Source: Escherichia sp. E4742 (GTDB lineage Bacteria; Pseudomonadota; Gammaproteobacteria; Enterobacterales; Enterobacteriaceae). Taken from it: DNA of 64,000 nt. Positions 27,817-36,433 of the stretch are shown one piece after another. A model generated the notes under the pieces. That model made no database searches. It was given only the letters and a program-made list of their open reading frames with translations, and had not been told where the DNA came from. The first letter of the stretch is position 1; every line of letters begins with the position of its first letter. The DNA lies in the NCBI RefSeq assembly GCF_005843885.1, contig NZ_CP040443.1:1364001-1428000 (forward strand). Reading direction: 5' to 3'. The position numbers were made by a program, and so were the translations under genes.

Positions 27817-28130
27817 ATCGACCTGCATTAATTACCTCATTGACGACATGAAGTGTATCAAAATGGAATGAATAGGATATGTGCGACCACTCACAAATTA
27901 ACTTTCAATTGCTTTCCAGGCATCTACTTAAATCAACATAAATCTTTAATATCAATGAGTTAATGTAATTAAATCAGCGTAAAGCCTGACTTTTATCAAA
28001 AAACAAAGGGGGGGATAACCATATTTTATGGCGATAACAACACGCTTTATATGGCTTATTAAAAAATGTCCTGCGACGATATTTCAAGCAAATATCGTGT
28101 ATTTCTCAGGCGAATTTTAAGTTAAATTTA
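27817..28130 (-). promoter_or_regulatory. tdc operon promoter region
   Basis: A 314-bp AT-rich region between tdcA and tdcR. A good CRP site is seen at 27880-27895 (TGTGC-N6-TCACA), 64 bp upstream of the tdcA start. Long A/T runs further upstream (27900-27990) fit the IHF- and H-NS-bound DNA known for this promoter. The tdcR promoter must also lie here. Confidence 0.75.
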
Positions 28131-28349
28131 ATGAGCAAGTTATCAAATTTTATTATAAACAAATCATATTTACAGGTAAATAATGCGCCGCGTCACATTT
28201 TTTCGCGGAATTTGTTGGTCGCAAAACATTTATTTTATCAATATTTTAAAAAATCGAATACAGATATCGATCATCTCGAACAATTGATTAACGTCAACTT
28301 TTACCATCATAGCAGGACGTCATTTTGTGAATGCAATCGTTTTCCATGA
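28131..28349 (+). CDS. tdcR: tdc operon activator TdcR
   Basis: A 72-residue basic protein, divergent from tdcA, matching the short form of TdcR (MSKLSNFIINKSYLQVNN). It is a positive regulator needed for full tdc expression in E. coli. No recognised DNA-binding fold is visible; the protein is rich in Asn, Phe, Tyr and Lys and the gene is AT-rich. In K-12 yhaB and yhaC follow; here the sequence runs directly into the rnpB repeat array. Confidence 0.75.
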   Translation: MSKLSNFIINKSYLQVNNAPRHIFSRNLLVAKHLFYQYFKKSNTDIDHLEQLINVNFYHHSRTSFCECNRFP

Positions 28350-28556
28350 TTTCTGCTGTCCTCATAATGCACGGATAGCATTTTGTGTTGATGATCACAA
28401 AACTAATAATTCATATTTGAAGGTAAGTAATCCTGGGAGACAACAAGGGTGACGAAAAAAGAGTATTTATACTGAAAAAAAGAAACTGACCGATAAGCCG
28501 CTTTCTTTTGGGTATAACGTCGTGGACAGTCATTCATCTTACTGCCGCGCAAAAGC

Positions 28557-28587
28557 AAAAACCAGCCAGATTGCGCTGGCGGGTTTT
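28557..28587 (-). terminator. rnpB terminator copy 3 (farthest)
   Basis: An inverted repeat in the farthest unit, carrying a mismatch (CCAGCCAG against CTGGCGGG) compared with the two closer copies. On the minus strand the T-run is TTTTGC. Confidence 0.6.
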
Positions 28588-28675
28588 CGTTGAAGAGGTG
28601 AAACTGACCGATAAGCCGCTTTCTTTTGGGTATAGTGTCGTGGACAGTCATTCATCTTACCGCCGCGCAAAAGCA

Positions 28676-28705
28676 AAAACCCGCCAGATTGCGCTGGCGG
28701 GTTTT
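28676..28705 (-). terminator. rnpB terminator copy 2
   Basis: A perfect AAAACCCGCCAG / CTGGCGGGTTTT stem with a short ATTGCG loop, a copy of the terminator nearest to rnpB, 118 bp further on. Confidence 0.8.
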
Positions 28706-28793
28706 CGTTGAAGAGGTGAAACTGACCGATAAGCCGCTTTCTTTTGGGTATAGTGTCGTGGACAGTCATTCATCTTACCGCCGCGCAAAAGCA

Positions 28794-28823
28794 AAAACCC
28801 GCCAGTTTGCGCTGGCGGGTTTT
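28794..28823 (-). terminator. rnpB terminator copy 1 (nearest)
   Basis: A perfect AAAACCCGCCAG / CTGGCGGGTTTT stem starting 10 bp after the mature 3' end of RNase P RNA. The tail on the minus strand is TTTTTGC. This is the main rnpB terminator. Confidence 0.88.
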
Positions 28824-28832
28824 CGTTAAATC

Positions 28833-29209
<377 letters not shown>

Positions 29210-29216
29210 GCCGCGC

Positions 29217-29245
29217 AGTATAGAGGGTTTACACGCCCTTGTCAC
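29217..29245 (-). promoter_or_regulatory. rnpB promoter
   Basis: On the minus strand -35 GTGACA (29245-29240), a 17-bp spacer, -10 TATACT (29222-29217) and a G+C-rich discriminator (GCGCGGC) just before the +1 at 29209, as expected for a growth-rate and stringently controlled promoter. The -35 box overlaps the stop codon of the garK remnant (29242-29244). Confidence 0.9.
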
Positions 29246-29840
29246 CCCGCGTTGCGCATTCCAATCGCCAGTGTTGCAGCAATATTGCGCGAAGCTCGGT
29301 AAATATTGTCATAAGCCCCGCTGAAAGCTTCATCCAGCGTAACAATACTGTTTAACACGCTGAATACAGCATCGATACCATGCTGGTGCACAACGCCAAC
29401 ATCCTTCGTAAGACTACCCGCAATGCCAATTACCGGTTTATTGTATTTATTCGCCACATTAGCCACCCCAATCGGTACTTTGCCATGGATGCTCTGGCTA
29501 TCAATGCGCCCTTCTCCGGTGATAACCAGCGTGCAATCGTGAATATGTTCTTCCAGATTTAAGGCCGTAGTCACAATCTCAATGCCGCTCTTTAGCTCTG
29601 CGCCAGGAAACTCCATTAGCCAAAGATACGCGAAGCGCCGCTGTCGCCCACCAGCGGATTGGTAACATCACAGGCGACAAGAATCGTACAATTCTTTTCT
29701 TTAAACGCGGATCAAGGCCAGAAATATCAATGGTATTCAGAGTATTGAGACTGCTGCCGCCATTTCAATAAACGCAGTTTTACCGTCACCAGAGATCCCC
29801 CAACTGGCAGTATTTAACCCGGCACCGGTGACTTGATAAT
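29242..29840 (-). pseudogene. garK: Decayed glycerate 2-kinase gene garK
   Basis: The intact frame 29242-29616 encodes the last ~120 residues of GarK (GAELKSGIEIVTTALNLEEH to AATLAIGMRNAG). Further upstream, in other frames, are fragments ASWGISGDGKTAFIEMA, SSLNTLNTIDISGLDPRLK and VACDVTNPLVGDSGASRIFG, each followed by a gap, stop or frameshift. The full protein is about 381 residues, so the N-terminus and several internal stretches are deleted. The remaining gar genes (garR, garL, garP) that lie here in K-12 are absent, so the galactarate pathway's shared end steps are lost from this locus. Confidence 0.9.
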
Positions 29841-29883
29841 TCAATTCGTAGCCCGATAGCACACGTTTATCGGGCATAGTGAG

Positions 29884-30708
29884 TCACAGCGAAGACGCGT
29901 GCTCCTCGACCAGAATCACTTCAACCCCTGCCTTTCGCAGCCCTTCCAGGCTATCTGCAGGAATGCCTTTATCGACAATGATCATGTCGATCCGCTGGGT
30001 ATCGATGATCTTATGTAGGCTGGATCGGTTGAACTTACTGGAATCGGTGACCACGATGATCCGTTCCGCAACTTCGCACATCCGACGGTTTAAACGGGCT
30101 TCATCTTCATTATGCGTGCTGACGCCACGCTCCAGATCAATAGCATCTACGCCAAGAAACAGCATATCGAAGTGGTAATTTTGCAGCGATTGTTCAGCCT
30201 GATCGCCATAAAAAGATTGTGACTGACGGCGCAAATGCCCGCCGGTCATCAGAAGCTCAACACCTTCCGCTTCCAGCAAAGCATTGGCCACGTTCATACC
30301 GTTGGTCATCGCAATTACGTCAGTGTGCTTGCGCATCAGACGAGCAATCTCAAAAGTGGTGGTCCCGGAATCGAGGATCACCCGATGACCTGGCTGAATC
30401 AACTCAACGGCAGCTTTCGCAACGCTGCGTTTCATCGCCGTGTTGAGCGCGCTTTTATCTTCCACTGATGGCTCGACTGACGGCGTCGTGCTATCGCAGA
30501 TCAACGCGCCCCCATAGGCCCGCACAGCGATCCCCTGCTTTTCCAGAAACGCCAGATCGTTACGGATCGTCACAGTAGATACACCATACAATGCCGATAG
30601 ATCATTAACTTGCACACTTCCTTGCTGGCGCAGGCGTTGAATGATCTGCTCTCGTCGCTCACTGGTGCCTGTCACTCGCTTCTCGCCTGAAGCGTCGGTA
30701 TTACTCAT
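29884..30708 (-). CDS. agaR: DeoR-family repressor of the aga genes, AgaR
   Basis: Repressor of the GalNAc/galactosamine genes. It has 274 residues. The DeoR helix-turn-helix is at about residues 18-70 (RREQIIQRLRQQGSVQVNDLSALYGVSTVTIRNDLAFLE) and the sugar-phosphate sensor domain from about 90 (DSGTTTFEIARLM, GVDAID, VTDSSKF). In K-12 the protein is 269 residues and ends VILVGE as I recall; here the end reads VILVEEHASSL, so the C-terminus has been changed where the gar genes were lost. It is divergent from kbaZ and binds the T-rich operators in between. Confidence 0.95.
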   Translation of the reverse strand: MSNTDASGEKRVTGTSERREQIIQRLRQQGSVQVNDLSALYGVSTVTIRNDLAFLEKQGIAVRAYGGALICDSTTPSVEPSVEDKSALNTAMKRSVAKAAVELIQPGHRVILDSGTTTFEIARLMRKHTDVIAMTNGMNVANALLEAEGVELLMTGGHLRRQSQSFYGDQAEQSLQNYHFDMLFLGVDAIDLERGVSTHNEDEARLNRRMCEVAERIIVVTDSSKFNRSSLHKIIDTQRIDMIIVDKGIPADSLEGLRKAGVEVILVEEHASSL

Positions 30709-30726
30709 AGTAAGTCCTTTCGTAAA

Positions 30727-30887
30727 ACTTTCGTTTCATTTCTTTTTGCCTATTAACGCCTTTCTATTAAGCAAATGCAAGCCCACCTTGCCCATTGACG
30801 CAAGCTACGCTCGTTTCAGTAACTTTCATTGTGTTTCTTTTGTGAATCAGATCAGAAAACTATTATCTTTCGTTTTATTTTTATCTC
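30727..30887. promoter_or_regulatory. AgaR operators between agaR and kbaZ
   Basis: Three T-rich words fitting the reported AgaR consensus (ATTTCRTTTYRTTTY): AACTTTCGTTTCATTTC at 30727, TAACTTTCATTGTGTTTC at 30820 and ATCTTTCGTTTTATTT at 30866. They lie across the divergent agaR and kbaZ promoters. The kbaZ GTG at 30957 follows GGAGAGGAAA. Confidence 0.75.
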
Positions 30888-30956
30888 ACCATGCCGCAGT
30901 ATCAATTGAAACAAAACGAAAGATTAAAGTTGCAGTAATCTGAACTGGAGAGGAAA

Positions 30957-32237
30957 GTGAAACATCTGACAGAAATGGTGAGACAGCATAAAGAGGGCAA
31001 AACAAATGGGATTTATGCCGTTTGTTCCGCACATCCGCTGGTGCTGGAAGCTGCAATCCGCTACGCCTGTGCAAACCAAACGCCGCTACTGATTGAAGCG
31101 ACGTCCAATCAGGTGGACCAGTTCGGCGGTTATACCGGAATGACGCCCGCCGATTTTCGCGGCTTTGTTTGCCAGCTTGCTGACTCGCTGAATTTCCCAC
31201 AGGACGCGTTGATTCTGGGTGGCGACCATCTGGGGCCAAACCGCTGGCAAAACCTGCCTGCCGCTCAGGCGATGGTCAATGCCGATGATTTGATTAAAAG
31301 CTACGTCGCGGCAGGATTCAAAAAAATTCACCTTGATTGCAGCATGTCCTGTCAGGACGATCCGGTTCCCTTAACCGATGGCATCGTTGCCGAACGCGCC
31401 GCTCGTCTGGCGAAAGTGGCGGAAGAAACCTGCCGTGAACACTTTGGCGAGGCTGATCTGGTGTATGTCATTGGCACCGAAGTTCCGGTGCCTGGCGGCG
31501 CACATGAAACCTTAAGCGAACTGGCTGTCACCACGCCGGATGCCGCCCGCACCACGCTGGAAGCCCATCGTCACGCTTTTGAAAAGCAAGGTCTGAATGC
31601 CATCTGGCCGCGCATCATCGCGCTGGTAGTTCAGCCTGGCGTCGAATTCGATCACACCAACGTTATTGATTATCAGCCCGCCAAAGCGGCTGCCTTAAGC
31701 CAGATGATCGAAAACTACGAAACGCTGATTTTCGAAGCTCACTCTACGGATTATCAAACGCCGCAATCGTTACGTCAGTTGGTTCTTGACCACTTTGCCA
31801 TTCTGAAAGTCGGCCCGGCGCTGACCTTCGCCCTGCGTGAAGCCCTGTTCTCTCTGGCAGCGATTGAAGAAGAACTGGTGCCAGCGAAAGCCTGTTCCGG
31901 TCTGCGTCAGGTACTGGAAAACGTGATGCTCGACCGCCCGGAATACTGGCAAAGCCACTACCACGGTGACGGCAACGCACGTCGTCTGGCGCGTGGTTAT
32001 AGCTACTCGGATCGCGTGCGCTACTACTGGCCGGACAGCCAGATTGATGACGCTTTCGCCCATCTGGTTCGTAATCTGGCGGATTCACCGATTCCGCTAC
32101 CGCTCATCAGCCAGTATCTGCCGCTGCAGTACGTGAAAGTTCGCTCCGGCGAGCTGCAACCGACGCCACGGGCGTTAATTATCAACCACATTCAAGACAT
32201 CCTGGCGCAGTACCACACAGCCTGTGAAGGCCAATAA
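30957..32237 (+). CDS. kbaZ: Tagatose-1,6-bisphosphate aldolase non-catalytic subunit KbaZ (AgaZ)
   Basis: A 426-residue protein of the GatZ/KbaZ family. It is required for stability and full activity of the class II aldolase KbaY rather than for catalysis. Typical motifs are the N-terminal GIYAVCSAHPLV, LGGDHLGPN and KIHLDCSMSC. Translation starts at GTG 30957 after a GGAGAGG site. It is first in the operon kbaZ-agaVWEF, with 22 bp to agaV. Confidence 0.95.
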   Translation: MKHLTEMVRQHKEGKTNGIYAVCSAHPLVLEAAIRYACANQTPLLIEATSNQVDQFGGYTGMTPADFRGFVCQLADSLNFPQDALILGGDHLGPNRWQNLPAAQAMVNADDLIKSYVAAGFKKIHLDCSMSCQDDPVPLTDGIVAERAARLAKVAEETCREHFGEADLVYVIGTEVPVPGGAHETLSELAVTTPDAARTTLEAHRHAFEKQGLNAIWPRIIALVVQPGVEFDHTNVIDYQPAKAAALSQMIENYETLIFEAHSTDYQTPQSLRQLVLDHFAILKVGPALTFALREALFSLAAIEEELVPAKACSGLRQVLENVMLDRPEYWQSHYHGDGNARRLARGYSYSDRVRYYWPDSQIDDAFAHLVRNLADSPIPLPLISQYLPLQYVKVRSGELQPTPRALIINHIQDILAQYHTACEGQ

Positions 32238-32259
32238 CCAAAACAAAGAGGAACACGCT

Positions 32260-32733
32260 ATGCCAAATATTGTTTTAAGCCGGATTGATGAACGCTTGAT
32301 TCACGGTCAGGTCGGCGTTCAGTGGGTCGGATTTGCGGGGGCAAATCTGGTGCTGGTAGCCAATGATGAGGTTGCCGAAGATCCGGTACAACAAAACCTG
32401 ATGGAAATGGTGCTGGCAGAAGGGATCGCCGTACGTTTCTGGTCGCTGCAAAAAGTTATCGACAACATTCATCGCGCCGCCGATCGGCAGAAAATCCTGC
32501 TGGTTTGTAAAACACCCGCCGATTTCCTGACGCTTGTTAAAGGTGGCGTCCCGGTTAGCCGCATTAACGTTGGCAATATGCACTACGCCAATGGCAAGCA
32601 GCAAATCGCCAAAACGGTTTCTGTGGATGCGGGCGATATCGCGGCGTTTAACGATCTGAAAGCCGCTGGAGTGGAATGCTTCGTTCAGGGCGTCCCGACA
32701 GAGCCTGCTGTGGACCTCTTTAAATTGCTTTGA
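32260..32733 (+). CDS. agaV: GalNAc-specific PTS EIIB, AgaV
   Basis: A 157-residue mannose-family (Man/Fru/Sor) PTS EIIB that passes phosphate from EIIA (AgaF) to the incoming sugar. The phosphorylated residue is His15 in RIDERLIHGQVGVQW. The ATG at 32260 is preceded by AGAGGAA. Its paralogue AgaB in the same region (His17) belongs to the galactosamine system. It is followed 10 bp later by agaW. Confidence 0.96.
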   Translation: MPNIVLSRIDERLIHGQVGVQWVGFAGANLVLVANDEVAEDPVQQNLMEMVLAEGIAVRFWSLQKVIDNIHRAADRQKILLVCKTPADFLTLVKGGVPVSRINVGNMHYANGKQQIAKTVSVDAGDIAAFNDLKAAGVECFVQGVPTEPAVDLFKLL

Positions 32734-32743
32734 GGGATTCATC

Positions 32744-33523
32744 ATGGAAATCAGTCTGTTGCAGGCATTTGCGTTGGGCATTATCGCCTTTATCGCTGGC
32801 CTGGATATGTTTAACGGCTTAACCCATATGCACCGCCCGGTGGTCCTCGGCCCGTTGGTCGGGCTGGTACTTGGCGATCTGCATACCGGTATTTTAACCG
32901 GCGGTACGCTGGAACTGGTGTGGATGGGGCTGGCCCCGCTGGCGGGCGCACAGCCGCCTAACGTGATTATCGGTACTATCGTCGGCACAGCGTTTGCCAT
33001 TACCACTGGCGTGAAACCCGATGTCGCGGTCGGCGTCGCCGTACCTTTCGCTGTCGCAGTACAGATGGGGATTACCTTCCTGTTCTCGGTGATGTCTGGC
33101 GTGATGTCTCGCTGCGACAGGATGGCGGAGAACGCCGATACACGCGGCATTGAGCGCGTGAACTATCTGGCGCTGCTGGCACTCGGTACCTTCTATTTTC
33201 TCTGCGCTTTCCTGCCTATCTACTTCGGCGCGGAACATGCAAAAACCATCATTGATGTCCTGCCGCAACGATTAATCGACGGCCTCGGCGTCGCGGGCGG
33301 CATCATGCCAGCAATCGGTTTCGCCGTGCTGCTGAAAATCATGATGAAAAACGTCTACATCCCCTACTTCATCCTGGGCTTTGTTGCCGCCGCCTGGCTC
33401 AAGCTGCCGGTGCTGGCTATTGCTGCCGCTGCGCTGGCGATGGCGCTGATCGACCTGCTGCGTAAATCTCCTGAACCGACTCAACCTGCGGCACAGAAAG
33501 AGGAATTTGAAGATGGCATCTAA
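32744..33523 (+). CDS. agaW: GalNAc-specific PTS EIIC, AgaW (full length)
   Basis: The membrane channel subunit of the GalNAc PTS, 259 residues with multiple hydrophobic segments and the family motif HMHRPVVLGPLVGLVLGDLHTG and GGTLELVWMGLAPLAGAQPPN. In K-12 this gene is truncated by a deletion that also removed agaE and agaF; here it is complete. It overlaps agaE by 11 bp. Confidence 0.96.
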   Translation: MEISLLQAFALGIIAFIAGLDMFNGLTHMHRPVVLGPLVGLVLGDLHTGILTGGTLELVWMGLAPLAGAQPPNVIIGTIVGTAFAITTGVKPDVAVGVAVPFAVAVQMGITFLFSVMSGVMSRCDRMAENADTRGIERVNYLALLALGTFYFLCAFLPIYFGAEHAKTIIDVLPQRLIDGLGVAGGIMPAIGFAVLLKIMMKNVYIPYFILGFVAAAWLKLPVLAIAAAALAMALIDLLRKSPEPTQPAAQKEEFEDGI

Positions 33524-34391
33524 TCAAACCACCCTGCCGAACGTCAGCGAAAATGAAGAAACACTGCTGACTGGCGTCAATGAAAACGTGTATGAAGATC
33601 AGAGCATTGGCGCGGAGCTGACGAAAAAAGATATCAACCGCGTCGCCTGGCGTTCCATGCTTTTACAAGCGTCTTTTAACTACGAACGTATGCAGGCTTC
33701 CGGTTGGCTGTACGGTCTGCTGCCAGCACTGAAAAAGATCCACACTAATAAACGCGACCTGGCGCGCGCCATGAAGGGGCATATGGGTTTCTTCAATACC
33801 CATCCGTTTCTGGTGACGTTTGTGATCGGCATTATCCTTGCGATGGAGCGTTCTAAGCAGGACGTTAACAGTATTCAGAGCACCAAAATTGCCGTCGGTG
33901 CGCCACTCGGCGGGATTGGCGATGCGATGTTCTGGCTAACGCTACTGCCGATTTGTGGCGGGATAGGTGCAAGCCTCGCGCTACAAGGCTCTATTCTCGG
34001 CGCAGTCGTATTTATTGTACTGTTCAACGTGGTGCATCTCGGTTTGCGTTTTGGTCTTGCGCATTACGCGTATCGAATGGGCGTAGCAGCGATCCCGCTG
34101 ATTAAAGCGAATACCAAAAAAGTCGGCCATGCAGCGTCTATCGTTGGGATGACGGTAATCGGTGCGCTGGTAGCAACCTATGTCCGATTAAGCACCACGC
34201 TGGAAATCACGGCGGGCGACGCAGTGGTTAAGTTACAGGCTGATGTTATCGACAAACTGATGCCTGCCTTCTTACCACTGGTCTACACCCTGACCATGTT
34301 CTGGTTGGTACGCCGCGGCTGGAGTCCGCTGCGCCTGATTGCGGTGACCGTGGTTCTCGGCATCGTCGGTAAATTTTGCCATTTTCTTTAA
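33513..34391 (+). CDS. agaE: GalNAc-specific PTS EIID, AgaE
   Basis: A 292-residue mannose-family EIID that with AgaW forms the membrane complex. Family motifs are RVAWRSMLLQASFNYERMQASGW, MGFFNTHPFLV and GAPLGGIGDAMFW. The start MASNQ at 33513 overlaps the agaW stop (an alternative ATG lies two codons upstream). It is absent from K-12. The gene has a long soluble N-terminal tail of about 35 residues before the conserved part. Confidence 0.95.
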   Translation: MASNQTTLPNVSENEETLLTGVNENVYEDQSIGAELTKKDINRVAWRSMLLQASFNYERMQASGWLYGLLPALKKIHTNKRDLARAMKGHMGFFNTHPFLVTFVIGIILAMERSKQDVNSIQSTKIAVGAPLGGIGDAMFWLTLLPICGGIGASLALQGSILGAVVFIVLFNVVHLGLRFGLAHYAYRMGVAAIPLIKANTKKVGHAASIVGMTVIGALVATYVRLSTTLEITAGDAVVKLQADVIDKLMPAFLPLVYTLTMFWLVRRGWSPLRLIAVTVVLGIVGKFCHFL

Positions 34392-34408
34392 ATACAATGA
34401 GGTATTAG

Positions 34409-34843
34409 ATGTTAAGTATTATTTTGACAGGGCATGGCGGATTTGCCAGCGGCATGGAAAAAGCGATGAAGCAAATCCTCGGTGAGCAATCGCAGTTTAT
34501 CGCCATCGATTTTCCGGAAACCTCAAGCACCGCGCTGCTTACATCGCAGCTTGAAGAGGCTATCGCCCAACTTGATTGTGAAGACGGCATTGTTTTTCTA
34601 ACCGATTTGCTGGGCGGCACACCGTTTCGCGTGGCTTCAACGCTGGCAATGCAAAAACCGGGCTGTGAAGTGATCACCGGCACCAATTTGCAACTATTAC
34701 TGGAAATGGTGCTGGAGCGCGAAGGTTTAAGTAGCGAAGAATTCCGCGTGCAGGCGCTGGAGTGTGGACACCGTGGGCTGACCAGTCTGGTGGACGAGTT
34801 AGGTCGCTGCCATGAAGAATGTCCGGTCGAGGAAGGAATATGA
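34409..34843 (+). CDS. agaF: GalNAc PTS EIIA, AgaF
   Basis: A 144-residue mannose-family EIIA. The phospho-acceptor is His9 in ILTGHGGFASGM. The C-terminal half contains the conserved FLTDLLGGTPFRVAS. It is preceded by TGAGGTATTAG. It probably serves both aga PTS systems, since the agaBCD group has no EIIA of its own. It is the last gene before the place where agaA is expected. Confidence 0.95.
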   Translation: MLSIILTGHGGFASGMEKAMKQILGEQSQFIAIDFPETSSTALLTSQLEEAIAQLDCEDGIVFLTDLLGGTPFRVASTLAMQKPGCEVITGTNLQLLLEMVLEREGLSSEEFRVQALECGHRGLTSLVDELGRCHEECPVEEGI

Positions 34844-35266
34844 GGTAAGCGCCCCGCCGCTGTTAGTAAAAGACAGTGAGTGGCGTTTTACACTTTCGTT
34901 TCTTTATCTGGCTTTTACTTCCCCCCGAGGCTTTTTTTCTTTTGTTTTGACTTTTGCACCGGTGTCGGATGCGACGCTGGCGCGTCTTATCCGACCTACG
35001 GTTGGTGACAGCCAGGCTGGATAAGGCGTTTACGCCGCATCCGGCAATCGGTGCACATATCCACGCCATCATGCAATCCCTTTCACTTCCCTTATCTTTT
35101 CTTTCAACGATCACAGATTTCGTTTTATTTCCTTTTTCTCCATTGAAGTTTCAGTTTCTTTTCTATAAATTTTAATCAACGAAAGACATCACAAAGTGAA
35201 ATGAAACGAAAGGCAAGCGAAAGCTACCACGCCGGAAGTCAAGTTCATCAGACTAAGGATTGAGTT
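34844..35266. promoter_or_regulatory. Region between agaF and agaS: agaA missing, REP pair, agaS promoter
   Basis: A 423-bp stretch without a gene. It contains an AgaR-like word ACTTTCGTTTCTTTATC at 34892, a BIME at 34964-35051 (GTGTCGGATGCGACGCTGGCG ... GGATAAGGCGTTTACGCCGCATCC), and near agaS further AgaR words at 35113-35136 (ATTTCGTTTTATTTCC), 35145-35164 (GAAGTTTCAGTTTCTTTTC) and, inverted, 35196-35213 (GTGAAATGAAACGAAAGG). In strains with the full locus agaA (GalNAc-6-P deacetylase) lies between agaF and agaS; I find no trace of its sequence. Confidence 0.8.
34964..35051. repeat. BIME between agaF and agaS
   Basis: Two opposed REP elements (CGGATGCGACGCTGGCGCG...TTATCCGACCTAC and GGATAAGGCGTTTACGCCGCATCCGG) separated by GGTTGGTGACAGCCAGGCT. 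Confidence 0.88.
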
Positions 35267-36421
35267 ATGCCAGAAAATTACACCCCTGCTGCCGCGACCA
35301 CCGGCACATGGACTGAAGAAGAGATCCGTCATCAGCCTCGCGCATGGATCCGTTCACTCACCAACATCGACGCGCTACGTTCCGCGCTCAATAACTTCCT
35401 TGAACCGTTACTGCGCAAAGAGAATCTGCGGGTAATCCTGACCGGAGCCGGAACCTCGGCATTTATCGGTGACATCATCGCGCCGTGGCTTGCCAGCCAT
35501 ACCGGCAAAAACTTCAGCGCCGTACCGACCACCGATCTGGTTACCAATCCAATGGACTACCTGAATCCAGCTCATCCGCTTCTGTTGATCTCCTTCGGGC
35601 GTTCCGGCAACAGCCCGGAAAGCGTTGCTGCCGTGGAACTGGCTAATCAGTTTGTACCGGAGTGCTATCACCTGCCGATCACCTGCAACGAAGCGGGTGC
35701 TCTTTACCAAAACGCGATCAACAGCGACAACGCGTTTGCCCTGCTGATGCCCGCAGAAACGCACGATCGCGGCTTTGCGATGACCAGCAGCATCACCACC
35801 ATGATGGCCAGCTGCCTCGCGGTTTTCGCACCTGAGACGATCAACAGCCAGACCTTCCGCGACGTAGCGGATCGTTGCCAGGCGATCGTGACCTCGCTCG
35901 GCGATTTCAGCGAAGGCGTGTTTGGTTACGCCCCCTGGAAACGGATCGTTTATCTCGGCAGCGGTGGCTTACAGGGCGCGGCACGCGAGTCGGCGCTAAA
36001 AGTGCTGGAACTGACGGCGGGTAAACTGGCGGCCTTTTATGATTCCCCGACCGGATTCCGTCATGGCCCGAAATCGCTGGTCGATGACGAAACGCTGGTA
36101 GTGGTGTTTGTCTCCAGCCACCCTTACACCCGTCAGTATGATCTTGATCTGCTGGCAGAACTCCGCCATGACAACCAGGCAATGCGCGTAATCGCCATCG
36201 CCGCTGAAAGCAACGACGTTGTTGCCGCCGGCCCGCATATCATCCTGCCGCCATCCCGTCACTTTATCGACGTTGAGCAGGCATTTTGCTTCCTGATGTA
36301 CGCCCAGACGTTTGCACTGATGCAGTCGCTGCATATAGGCAATACGCCGGATTCCCCATCAGCCAGTGGCACCGTAAACCGCGTGGTGCAAGGCGTAATC
36401 ATTCATCCGTGGCAGGCATAA
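35267..36421 (+). CDS. agaS: Galactosamine-6-phosphate deaminase/isomerase AgaS
   Basis: A 384-residue protein with two SIS (sugar isomerase) domains, shown in E. coli to be the enzyme that turns D-galactosamine-6-P into tagatose-6-P plus ammonia. The first SIS domain is at about residues 45-200 (LTGAGTSAFIGD, LISFGRSGNSPESVA) and the second from about 215 (YLGSGGLQGAARESALKVLELT). It heads the operon agaS-kbaY-agaBCD-agaI behind an AgaR-controlled promoter. An AAGGA site precedes the ATG. Confidence 0.96.
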   Translation: MPENYTPAAATTGTWTEEEIRHQPRAWIRSLTNIDALRSALNNFLEPLLRKENLRVILTGAGTSAFIGDIIAPWLASHTGKNFSAVPTTDLVTNPMDYLNPAHPLLLISFGRSGNSPESVAAVELANQFVPECYHLPITCNEAGALYQNAINSDNAFALLMPAETHDRGFAMTSSITTMMASCLAVFAPETINSQTFRDVADRCQAIVTSLGDFSEGVFGYAPWKRIVYLGSGGLQGAARESALKVLELTAGKLAAFYDSPTGFRHGPKSLVDDETLVVVFVSSHPYTRQYDLDLLAELRHDNQAMRVIAIAAESNDVVAAGPHIILPPSRHFIDVEQAFCFLMYAQTFALMQSLHIGNTPDSPSASGTVNRVVQGVIIHPWQA

Positions 36422-36433
36422 GAGGATCGCATT

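Noticed and set aside
28403..28829. Short repetitive open frames in the rnpB repeats
   Set aside because: They are copies of the RNase P RNA end and its terminator read as protein.
34812..35175. Small frames in the agaF-agaS gap as a broken agaA
   Set aside because: The translations show no deacetylase motif; they read through operators and a REP pair.
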